Below are positions 1-6,547 of a stretch of DNA of 28,553 nucleotides, in pieces. The stretch covers positions 1 to 28,553 of the forward strand of contig JBBTQP010000051.1 of assembly GCA_038065635.1 (NCBI GenBank), given 5' to 3'. Position 1 is the first letter of the stretch, and each line of letters opens with the position of its first letter. The position numbers and the translations under genes are program-made. The notes under the pieces are model-generated. The model did not search any database and had not been told where the DNA came from. It worked only from the letters and a program-made list of their open reading frames with translations. The DNA is from JAHJFW01 sp038065635 (GTDB lineage: Bacteria > Patescibacteriota > Patescibacteriia > 2-12-FULL-60-25).

Positions 1-14
1 CCCTAAAAAGAAAA

Positions 15-48
15 CCCCCAGAGTAGACAACTTTCTACATACTGGGGG
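15..48 (+). other. Imperfect hairpin upstream of the reverse transcriptase
   Basis: CCCCCAG (15-21) can pair with CTGGGGG (42-48), and inside it GTAG (23-26) pairs with CTAC (35-38) around an 8-base loop. It ends 20 bases before the RT start codon and no T-run follows, so it is not a convincing intrinsic terminator. It could be an RNA leader structure or the end of an element cut by the window edge. Only 14 bases lie to its left, so its context is unknown. Confidence 0.4.
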
Positions 49-68
49 GTAACATAAATGAAATATTA

Positions 69-1049
69 ATGAATAATGGTTTGTTTGAACTAATTTGTTC
101 CATTGAGAATATTTTCGTCGCTTGGGCAAGATTTAGCTATGGCAAACGCTCCAAAGCCGATGTGATGACTTTTGAATTGCGTCTGGAAGATAACCTTTTC
201 TCCTTGCGCGACAGTCTGCTTTCAGGCGAATATCGTCACGATCCGTATAAGCCGTTCACTATTTATGATCCGAAACAGCGTCGGATTCACAAAGCGACGG
301 TCAAGGACAGGGTCGTGCATCAAGCAATCGTGAACGTCATCGAGCCGTTCTTCGAGAGCCGATTTATCCATGACAGTTACTCATGCCGCATTGGTAAAGG
401 AACGCATGCGGCGGTGAATCGGCTTAGAATATTTCTGCGGCAAGCGAGCCGCAATAATACACGAACCATCTACGCTTTGAAATGTGACGTGCGAAAGTTT
501 TTCGCATCGGTGGATCATCGTATTTTGATGTCTCTTCTTGAAAGACGTGTCGCTGATGTGCCTACGCTTATTCTTTTGCAAAACATTATCGAAAGTTTTT
601 CCATCGCCGATCGTCGAGGTATCCCGCTCGGCAATCTCACCAGCCAGTTATTCGCCAACATCTATCTTCACGAGCTTGATCGCTATATCAAAACTGACAT
701 TTGCCAAAAGTATTATCTGCGGTATTGCGATGATTTTGTAGTCGTTGGAGAAAACAGAAAAGATTTATCAGCAATTACGAATGATATAAACATATTTTTA
801 AATCGCGAATTGTCGCTCTCTTTGCATCCGAAGAAGTTATTTATCCGGACTTGGAAGCAGGGGGTCGATTTTCTTGGTTACGTACTTTTTCCTCATGCGA
901 CAGTGGTGCGTACGAAAACAGCGCGAAGATTGTTGAAACGCGTTAATGAAGATAACATCTCGTCTTATCTCGGAGTTTGTAGTCATGCGAACGCTTTCGA
1001 ATTGGACCAGATTTTGCTAACGAAAAGCATTAATTTTGAATCGATATAA
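69..1049 (+). CDS. Reverse transcriptase (DGR-type RNA-directed DNA polymerase)
   Basis: A 326-residue RT that copies RNA into DNA. Visible motifs in order: the N-terminal RT region (KATVKDRVVHQAI near 76-88), motif 3 with catalytic D140 (KCDVRKFF), motif 4 GIPLGNLTSQ (184-193), the catalytic YCDD box (219-222), and DFLGY (267-271). The LGxxxSQ form of motif 4, in place of QGxxxSP of group II introns and retrons, is the known hallmark of DGR RTs; YCDD replaces their commoner YVDD. The C-terminal SYLGVCSHANAFEL stretch also fits that group, and the length is normal. No maturase, endonuclease, template repeat, variable repeat or avd gene is visible within the window; they may lie left of position 1, where DGR templates often sit. 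The start is the first in-frame ATG and has no Shine-Dalgarno. A non-DGR RT using the same motif is possible. Confidence 0.9.
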   Translation: MNNGLFELICSIENIFVAWARFSYGKRSKADVMTFELRLEDNLFSLRDSLLSGEYRHDPYKPFTIYDPKQRRIHKATVKDRVVHQAIVNVIEPFFESRFIHDSYSCRIGKGTHAAVNRLRIFLRQASRNNTRTIYALKCDVRKFFASVDHRILMSLLERRVADVPTLILLQNIIESFSIADRRGIPLGNLTSQLFANIYLHELDRYIKTDICQKYYLRYCDDFVVVGENRKDLSAITNDINIFLNRELSLSLHPKKLFIRTWKQGVDFLGYVLFPHATVVRTKTARRLLKRVNEDNISSYLGVCSHANAFELDQILLTKSINFESI

Positions 1050-1087
1050 GAAGATTCCGAATTAACCATGGAGGAGGGTGGGCGCTG

Positions 1088-1116
1088 TTGTTTTTCTCGT
1101 ATCGTCGTGTTAAAAT
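1088..1116 (+). promoter_or_regulatory. Candidate sigma70 promoter for the MBL-fold gene
   Basis: TTGTTT (1088-1093), a 17-base spacer and TAAAAT (1111-1116) preceded by an extended -10 TG (1108-1109). The -10 ends 34 bases before the start codon at 1151. The extended TG and exact spacing support it; the -35 is only a partial match. Confidence 0.5.
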
Positions 1117-1150
1117 CTAGCAACTTCAAGTCATCCAGATATCATCAAAT

Positions 1151-1795
1151 ATGCAGCTTTTTTGGCACGGAATGTCATCGATTCGTATAGAGGCGAAGTT
1201 CGCGGAAAAGGAGTCAACGCTTCTTACGGATCCGTACTCAAATGAGACGGGTTTGCGGTTTCCGCGAACGCTCGCTCCGGACCTCTTGGTGCTTTCGCAT
1301 CAGGATCGTTCGAGGTTTGCGGTGGATGCGGTGGAGAATAAACCGTTCATAATTTCGGATCCCGGAGAATACGAAGTGAAGGGTTTGTTTGTTCACGGCA
1401 TCCAAGATCCGACGGCGGAATCTGAAAAAAATCGGCAGCTGATATTTCGTTTCGACATAGAAGGAATATCAATGGCTTATCTTGGACAACTTAATAGAGC
1501 TCTGACAGCGTTCGAAGTCGAGGGACTAGGCGACGTTGATATTCTTATTCTACCCGTGGGAGGCGGCGAAACGCTTGATCCGAAAAAAGCTTCAGACGTC
1601 ATTTCTGCCGTTGAGCCACGACTTATAGTCCCTATTTCATACGATCTCCCAGGACTCAAAACTAAACTCGCTACCGTCGATCAGTTTTGCAAACAGCTCG
1701 GCGGAGCTCCTCGCGAGGATATGCAGAAACTTAAGATCGCGAAAAAGGATTTGCCAACGGAAGATATGAAAATCGTAGTTCTTGAACGTGCGTAG
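1151..1795 (+). CDS. MBL-fold (UlaG-like) metal-dependent hydrolase family protein, metal site degenerate
   Basis: A 214-residue protein of the beta-lactamase-fold group related to UlaG-type hydrolases (Lactamase_B_3-like). Family features: N-terminal MQLFWHGMSSIRIE strands, LLTDPYS (24-30), DLLVLSHQDRSRF (44-56), SDPGEYEVKG (69-78), ILILPVGGGETLD (131-143) and EPRLIVPISYD (155-165). The usual HxHxDH metal motif is reduced to SHQDRSRF: H50 and D52 remain but the second and last histidines do not. The later ligand-bearing segments also look altered (LGQLN where a GD is expected; VPISYD where a histidine is expected). Catalysis as a normal two-metal hydrolase is therefore doubtful, and the substrate is unknown. 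It has its own promoter-like sequence and is followed by an inverted repeat. Confidence 0.8.
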   Translation: MQLFWHGMSSIRIEAKFAEKESTLLTDPYSNETGLRFPRTLAPDLLVLSHQDRSRFAVDAVENKPFIISDPGEYEVKGLFVHGIQDPTAESEKNRQLIFRFDIEGISMAYLGQLNRALTAFEVEGLGDVDILILPVGGGETLDPKKASDVISAVEPRLIVPISYDLPGLKTKLATVDQFCKQLGGAPREDMQKLKIAKKDLPTEDMKIVVLERA

Positions 1796-1803
1796 GATAA
1801 AGA

Positions 1804-1892
1804 AATCACACTATGAAAAAAACTTATTTCGCTGCGGAACTCGCTACGCTCAAACAGTCCTCGCTTCAACAAGTTTTTTTCATAGTGTGATT
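1804..1892. repeat. Perfect 22-bp inverted repeat with 45-base centre (MITE-like element or hairpin terminator)
   Basis: 1804-1825 and 1871-1892 are exact reverse complements over 22 bases, each with a run of seven A or T. The centre (1826-1870), read on the minus strand, contains GAGCGTAGCGAGTTCCGC, which translates as the spurious-looking ERSEFR peptide that I recall from repeat elements in many bacterial genomes. The element ends four bases before the next start codon and begins nine bases after the MBL stop. No target duplication is evident. As RNA it would form a very stable hairpin that could end MBL transcription. Confidence 0.85.
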
Positions 1893-1896
1893 CCAT

Positions 1897-2400
1897 ATGG
1901 CAATCCATAACAAGTCCAATGATAAAAAAAACACTCGCGGACGCGCTAGGTCTTCGGCGTCGTCCGCTCCGAGCAGGGTGATGCCTACATCTCGTCTAAT
2001 ATCAGCGGATGAGAAGCGTCAACTGATTCTTGCCCACACGGCCGCGAGACAGCCCATGGATCAACAGGCGCGAATAAGCATGTGGATCGGACTTACGGTG
2101 AGTATCGTGTTTATAGTCGTGGCTTGGATGTACACGATGGGCGGAACGATTCGTAAATCGTTCGCAGGGGCCCCAGATCCAACCGTACAAACTTTTATCG
2201 AAGGCGGAAAGCGACTCGGAGAACAGTTCAACGAAGTCAAAAGCGAGATCGGAGACATAAGTGGTGGTATTAAAGAAGTTGCGGAAAAATTGAACGCCAT
2301 GGATGAGCGTGATGATATCGTGAATCGCATCGCTAACGAGATTCAATCAACTTCAACCGAATCAGAACGAAAAGATTTGTTTCAACCAGACACGCAATAA
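1897..2400 (+). CDS. Small single-pass membrane protein, function unknown
   Basis: A 167-residue protein with no recognised domain. Residues 1-55 are basic and low in complexity (Lys, Arg, Ser), 62-82 form one hydrophobic membrane helix (WIGLTVSIVFIVVAWMYTM), and about 95-150 look like an amphipathic coiled coil (EGGKRLGEQFNEVKSEI onward) before an acidic tail. The likely topology is a cytoplasmic basic N-terminus with the coiled coil outside, by the positive-inside rule. The ATG follows the 22-bp inverted repeat by four bases, with no Shine-Dalgarno, so the element may have replaced the original leader. The stop is five bases before the gyrA start, suggesting co-transcription with gyrA. Confidence 0.72.
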   Translation: MAIHNKSNDKKNTRGRARSSASSAPSRVMPTSRLISADEKRQLILAHTAARQPMDQQARISMWIGLTVSIVFIVVAWMYTMGGTIRKSFAGAPDPTVQTFIEGGKRLGEQFNEVKSEIGDISGGIKEVAEKLNAMDERDDIVNRIANEIQSTSTESERKDLFQPDTQ

Positions 2401-2405
2401 TAACT

Positions 2406-4940
2406 ATGCCAAAACAGCAGCCGCTCCCGGTTATTCCTGATCCGTCAGCGATCGGAAAAGTCGAACCAAGACCAATCGTAGATGAAATGCGCGTCGCGTA
2501 TTTGGACTATGCGATGTCCGTCATTATTTCGCGCGCTTTGCCGGATGTTCGCGACGGACTAAAGCCCGTGCATAGGCGTATTTTGTATTCCATGTGGCAG
2601 TCGGGTTTGCGTTCCACCGCCAAGTTCAAGAAATGCGCCACAGTGGTCGGAGACGTGCTTGGCAAATACCACCCGCATGGTGACAGCGCCGTGTACGACT
2701 CGCTCGTGCGCATGGCGCAGGATTTTTCATTTAGATATCCTTTGGTGAGAGGGCAGGGAAACTTCGGTTCGCTTGATGGAGATTCCGCGGCCGCATATCG
2801 CTACACTGAAGCGAAGCTAGCCGCGATCGCAGAAGAGATGCTGTTCGATATCGAGAAAGACACCGTCAACTTTGCGCCAAACTACGATGGGTCGCATAAG
2901 GAACCGACAGTACTTCCGGCAAAGCTTCCAAACCTGCTCTTGAACGGTACGCTTGGAATCGCGGTTGGTATGGCGACGAATATCCCGCCGCATAATTTGA
3001 GCGAACTTTGCGACGGAATCGCAGCTCTCGTAGAAAATCCGGATATCAGCATGGAAGAATTGTTTCAGCACGTTAAGGGGCCTGATTTTCCAACAGGAGG
3101 AGTCATTTATAACACGCGTGATATTTACCAGGCGTATTCCACCGGAAGAGGCGGCATAGTTATGCGCGCAAAGACGGAGATAACGGAAGATCGCGCAGGC
3201 GCATTCCGCATTTTGGTAACGGAGATACCGTATTTGGTGAATAAGGCGACGTTGATAGAGAATATCGCAACGCTTGTTACCGAAAAGAAGATCGACGGTA
3301 TCAGGGATTTGCGTGATGAATCCAACAAGGATGGCGTTCGAATCGTGATTGAGTTGAAAAAGGACGCGTATCCGAAAAAAGTTTTGAACCACTTGTTCAA
3401 GATGACGCAACTGCAGGATACTTTTCATGTGAACATGTTGGCGATCGTGGACGGAGTGCAGCCGCGTGTTCTGACGGTTAAGAATATACTTGAAGAGTTC
3501 GTGAAGCATCGAAAAGAGGTTATCCGTCGACGTACGGAATACGATCTCGCGAAGGCGAAAGAACGAGCTCATATCCTTGAAGGGTTGCGAATCGCGCTTG
3601 CGAAGATCGACGAGGTTATCGCGACCATAAAGAAGTCGAAGGACAAGGATGAGGCCAAGGTGAATTTGATAAAGAAATTTCGCCTGTCCGAAATCCAGTC
3701 AACTGCAATTCTCGAGATGCGGTTGCAACAGCTTGCGAACCTTGAACGGCTGAAAATCGAACAGGAATACAACGAGAAAATGGAGCTCATTAAGGAATTG
3801 GAGTCCATATTGAAATCCGCGAAAAAAGTTCTAGATATCATCAAGCGCGACACTTTGGAGTTGAAAGAAAAATACGGCGACGACCGTCGCACGCAGATCG
3901 TGAAAGGCGCGATCGGCGAGTTTTCGGTCGAGGATTTGATTCCGGAAGAACCGACTGTCGTTATGATTACTGGCGACGGCTATATCAAGCGCGTACCGCC
4001 GGACACTTTTCGTCTGCAACGTCGCGGCGGTAAGGGAGTAACAGGAGTCACGACGAAAGAGGAAGATCGCGTCGAGCATTTGTTCTCAACAACGACGCAC
4101 GCGGATCTCCTATTCTTTACGACGCGAGGTCGCGCATTCTTACTCAAGGCGTACGACGTTCCGCAGGGGAGCCGTACGGCAAAAGGACAGGCGATAGTGA
4201 ATTTTCTCCAGCTCGCGCCAGGAGAAAGAGTGTCGTCGATTTTGCCGCTTGATAAGTTTCTTTCCAAGAAAAAGACCGATGTTGAGCTCGTGAAATATCT
4301 ACTCATGGTTACGAGCCAAGGCACGATAAAGAAGACATCGCTTGAGGATTTCAAGAACGTGAGGAGCAACGGACTCATCGCTATTAAACTGCACGAAGGC
4401 GATGATTTGAAATGGGTGAAGCCCACGAGTGGAGAGGATGAGATTTCGCTCGTGACCGGCAACGGCCAATCCATCCGCTTCTCCGAAGAAGACGTTCGCC
4501 CGATGGGTCGGCAAGCGGCTGGCGTGCGTGGCATCAAATTGAAGAAAAATGACGTAGTGGTCGGCATGGACGTGATTCCGGCGGCGGAAGCTAAAGCGAA
4601 AAAGATTACGCTCGAGTTGTTTACGGTGGCGGAAAACGGTTTAGGAAAACGCACGTCTCTCGCGGAATATAAAGTGCAAAATCGCGGCGGTTCAGGAATC
4701 CGTACCATGAGAGTGAATGCCAAAACCGGAGGAGTAGTCGGTGCTCAAGTGTCTCATTCGGACGACGACCGCGATCTCATCCTCATCTCGAAAAAAGGAG
4801 TGGTAATCCGCGTCCCATTCAAGAGCGTCCCATCCCTCGGCCGCGATACGCAGGGAGTCCGCGTCATGCGATTCCGAGAAGAAGGAGATTCGCTTTCGAG
4901 CGTCACGCTGGTGAGTACGCAGGAAGAGGAAGTGGAGTAA
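2406..4940 (+). CDS. gyrA: DNA gyrase subunit A
   Basis: An 844-residue GyrA, the DNA-cutting subunit of gyrase, which works as A2B2 with GyrB to add negative supercoils. The N-terminal domain begins with DYAMSVIISRALPDVRDGLKPVHRRILY. The catalytic tyrosine is Y133 in AYRYTE (130-135). The quinolone region HPHGDSAVYD (89-98) keeps the sensitive Ser94 and Asp98, equivalent to E. coli S83 and D87. The C-terminal beta-pinwheel carries the GyrA box QRRGGKG at 538-544, which separates gyrase from topoisomerase IV ParC. The length is normal. No Shine-Dalgarno is seen; the start lies five bases after the upstream stop. gyrB is not in the window. Confidence 0.97.
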   Translation: MPKQQPLPVIPDPSAIGKVEPRPIVDEMRVAYLDYAMSVIISRALPDVRDGLKPVHRRILYSMWQSGLRSTAKFKKCATVVGDVLGKYHPHGDSAVYDSLVRMAQDFSFRYPLVRGQGNFGSLDGDSAAAYRYTEAKLAAIAEEMLFDIEKDTVNFAPNYDGSHKEPTVLPAKLPNLLLNGTLGIAVGMATNIPPHNLSELCDGIAALVENPDISMEELFQHVKGPDFPTGGVIYNTRDIYQAYSTGRGGIVMRAKTEITEDRAGAFRILVTEIPYLVNKATLIENIATLVTEKKIDGIRDLRDESNKDGVRIVIELKKDAYPKKVLNHLFKMTQLQDTFHVNMLAIVDGVQPRVLTVKNILEEFVKHRKEVIRRRTEYDLAKAKERAHILEGLRIALAKIDEVIATIKKSKDKDEAKVNLIKKFRLSEIQSTAILEMRLQQLANLERLKIEQEYNEKMELIKELESILKSAKKVLDIIKRDTLELKEKYGDDRRTQIVKGAIGEFSVEDLIPEEPTVVMITGDGYIKRVPPDTFRLQRRGGKGVTGVTTKEEDRVEHLFSTTTHADLLFFTTRGRAFLLKAYDVPQGSRTAKGQAIVNFLQLAPGERVSSILPLDKFLSKKKTDVELVKYLLMVTSQGTIKKTSLEDFKNVRSNGLIAIKLHEGDDLKWVKPTSGEDEISLVTGNGQSIRFSEEDVRPMGRQAAGVRGIKLKKNDVVVGMDVIPAAEAKAKKITLELFTVAENGLGKRTSLAEYKVQNRGGSGIRTMRVNAKTGGVVGAQVSHSDDDRDLILISKKGVVIRVPFKSVPSLGRDTQGVRVMRFREEGDSLSSVTLVSTQEEEVE

Positions 4941-4951
4941 ACATACATCGC

Positions 4952-5059
4952 ATGAAATCCAAAAACAGCTCTGCATTTTCTGGTAAGGCAGCCGAACATT
5001 ATGTAGCGGCTGAACTGGTTCGACATGGATGGAGGGTCGTGTTTTTAGGAGGTGCATAA
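4952..5059 (+). pseudogene. Possible remnant of a PD-(D/E)XK-nuclease-like gene (35 codons)
   Basis: A short frame starting 11 bases after gyrA encodes SGKAAEHYVAAELVRHGWRV, which resembles from memory the first helix and strand of PD-(D/E)XK-fold proteins (G-K-x-A-E-x-x-V-x-A-E-L-x-x-x-G). It stops before any catalytic Asp or Glu-x-Lys. Just before its TAA is a strong Shine-Dalgarno-like AGGAGGTG (5047-5054), five bases ahead of another ATG (5059) that opens a 32-codon frame ending in the terminator hairpin and resembling nothing I know. The region is best read as debris of a lost gene, though a real microprotein is not excluded. Confidence 0.35.
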
Positions 5060-5131
5060 TGCCCTCTTGTATTTTGATAAATAACAAGCTATTATTTCCA
5101 AGTGAGCTTCATGCTTACCGGATTTTGATCG

Positions 5132-5155
5132 AACCCCGCCGAAAAGTGGGGTTTT
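5132..5155. terminator. Intrinsic terminator between convergent gyrA and NYN genes
   Basis: AACCCCGC (5132-5139) pairs with GTGGGGTT (5146-5153) with one G-T wobble around a six-base loop. TTTT (5152-5155) follows on the plus strand. It lies between the convergent gyrA and NYN/clpP units, where a terminator is expected. The T-run is short and the minus strand lacks a good one, so it mainly serves plus-strand transcripts. Confidence 0.65.
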
Positions 5156-5161
5156 GATATG

Positions 5162-5773
5162 TTAGCGCTTCTTGTGCCTATCGAGATTTAAACGGTATTC
5201 AAAATCATCTGCGAATAGAATTGTTGAAATAATTCCCTCGTTTTTCGAATCAAAAATTTCACGACCGATGTGGTTTCGCGCGCCTATCACGATAGCATTC
5301 TTTTTATGTTTTACATGCAGGTACTTCATGGCGCGCATAAGGTCGCCGTCTCCTGAAAAAAGAACAATCGTGTCATATTTCTCATGTTCCTGGATCATGT
5401 CGATTGCCATTTCAACATCCAAGTCGCATTTTTTCTCGAATCCATAGGCGTTGTCCGGATTGTGGATATACTTCACTCGTTTCGAGACAACTTCAAATCC
5501 ATTCCAATTCGCCGTTTGGGTGATGTGTCTAGACCATTCGGTCAACATGACTGCTTTTTCATCTTTTCCATAATCGGATCCGTAGTAAAAACGTCTTAGG
5601 AATCGACTGCCGGTCGAGAAACGTTTTACTAGTGTCGCAAGTTGAGGAATGCCGACTTGTCATCCAAGGCCAAATTTCCATTTTTCTACGTTGCCGAAAT
5701 CGACAATAACAATCGTTCGGTTACGTTTTGACTCATATCCTTGAAGGAACTCATGTATCTCCTCCTTTTTCAT
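5162..5773 (-). pseudogene. NYN-domain (PIN-like) ribonuclease family protein interrupted by one in-frame UGA
   Basis: Reading from the ATG at 5773 gives a continuous NYN domain (LabA/DUF88-like, predicted metal-dependent RNase) of 203 codons, broken only by TGA at codon 38 (5662-5660). The frame before it carries IVIVDFGNVEKWKFGLG with the first catalytic D25 and N28; after it comes QVGIPQL and then KKCDLDVEMAIDM (D117, D119, D125) and FSGDGDL (D142, D144). The TGA sits where a Trp codon TGG is plausible (GLG-W-QVGIPQL). UGA is a normal stop elsewhere in the window. A shorter product could start at Met76 (5548), but it would lack the first catalytic Asp. The gene begins seven bases after the clpP stop, so the two form an operon. 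An AAGGAGG lies inside the first codons but leads to an out-of-frame ATG. A sequencing error or stop readthrough remains possible. Confidence 0.75.
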
Positions 5774-5780
5774 TGTTGTT

Positions 5781-6395
5781 TTACGAAATCACTTTATCGA
5801 TCAGCCCGTATTCAAGCGCCTGTTTCGGCATCATGAAGTTATCGCGTTCGGTGTCGGATTCGATTTTTTTGAGGGATTGGCCGGTGTGTTTTTGGATGAT
5901 TTTGTTTAGTTGTTCTCGCATTTGCAAAATGCGTTCGGCGTGGATTTTTATATCCGTGGCTTGTCCTTCCATTCCGCCTAGCGGTTGGTGGATCATGATT
6001 TCGGAGTTGGGGAGTGAGAGCCGTTTTCCTTTTGCGCCGCCGGCGAGAATTATTGCGCCCATGGACGCCGCCATGCCCATGCAAATAGTGGAGACCTCGC
6101 AGCTCACGTGTTGCATTGTGTCGTAGATGGCGAGACCGGCCGTGACCGAGCCGCCAGGGGAATTCACATAAAGTTTGATGTCTTTGGTTTTATCTTGGCT
6201 TTCCAAAAATAGAAGTTGCGCAACGATGATATTGGCGACTTCATCGTTGATCTGCGTTCCGAGCATGATGATGCGGTCTTTCAAAAGGCGCGAGTAAATG
6301 TCGTACGCGCGTTCGCCGTTTTGGGTTTTTTCTATGACCGTTGGGACGAGCCACGAACTTGGGGTAATAGATCGAACTTCGTAAGGATTATTCAT
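5781..6395 (-). CDS. clpP: ATP-dependent Clp protease proteolytic subunit
   Basis: A 204-residue ClpP, the serine peptidase that forms a tetradecameric barrel and degrades proteins fed by Clp ATPases in the cytoplasm. The triad is visible: S111 in MGMAASMGA, H136 in SEIMIHQPLGG and D185 in DTERDNFM. YVNSPGGSVTAGLAIYD (76-92) is also typical, as is the start VIEKTQNGERAYDIYSRLL. I chose the ATG at 6395: an upstream in-frame ATG at 6410 overlaps a strong -10 box, and the longer form would need 23 extra residues read from promoter sequence. No Clp ATPase or trigger factor gene is in the window. The NYN gene follows seven bases after the stop. Confidence 0.97.
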   Translation of the reverse strand: MNNPYEVRSITPSSWLVPTVIEKTQNGERAYDIYSRLLKDRIIMLGTQINDEVANIIVAQLLFLESQDKTKDIKLYVNSPGGSVTAGLAIYDTMQHVSCEVSTICMGMAASMGAIILAGGAKGKRLSLPNSEIMIHQPLGGMEGQATDIKIHAERILQMREQLNKIIQKHTGQSLKKIESDTERDNFMMPKQALEYGLIDKVIS

Positions 6396-6405
6396 AGGTG
6401 ATCGA

Positions 6406-6434
6406 ATCATAGCGTATCTAATATTAGCAGTCAA
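6406..6434 (-). promoter_or_regulatory. Promoter of clpP
   Basis: On the minus strand TTGACT (6434-6429), a 17-base spacer and TATGAT (6411-6406). The -10 ends ten bases before the clpP ATG, which implies a leader of only about four bases. An overlapping alternative -10, TGcTAATAT, lies just upstream. Confidence 0.7.
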
Positions 6435-6459
6435 AAGTCGTGAGTGCCAATCGTGTCGT

Positions 6460-6547
6460 GTCATTCCTGTGGAGACAGGAATCCAGACCGTGGATAACAG
6501 TTTCCATATATTTCGAGGTGATGGTTCCCAGCCTACGCTGGGATGAC
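6460..6547. repeat. Palindromic repeat pair, GTCATTCC-type
   Basis: The outer ends are GTCATTCC (from 6460) and GGGATGAC (to 6547). Each half forms its own hairpin: TTCCTGT/ACAGGAA (6464-6470/6475-6481) and CCCAGC/GCTGGG (6527-6532/6537-6542). It has the same layout as the element at 15974-16056. The right half overlaps the 3' end of nrnA and contributes its last codons and stop. It fills the gap between the clpP promoter and nrnA. Confidence 0.85.

Noticed and set aside
1050..1150. DGR template repeat downstream of the RT
   Set aside because: The 101 bases lack adenine-rich codon-like repeats and have no near-match in the window; they contain a promoter only.
1681..1908. Minus-strand frame over the 22-bp inverted repeat
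   Set aside because: It reads the opposite strand of the MBL gene and the repeat; the ERSEFR-like peptide is a recurrent repeat artefact.
5162..5773. UGA recoded as glycine or tryptophan to rescue the NYN gene
   Set aside because: Genes ending at 11137, 13771 and 16474 use TGA as stop at positions that fit their families, so genome-wide recoding is not supported.
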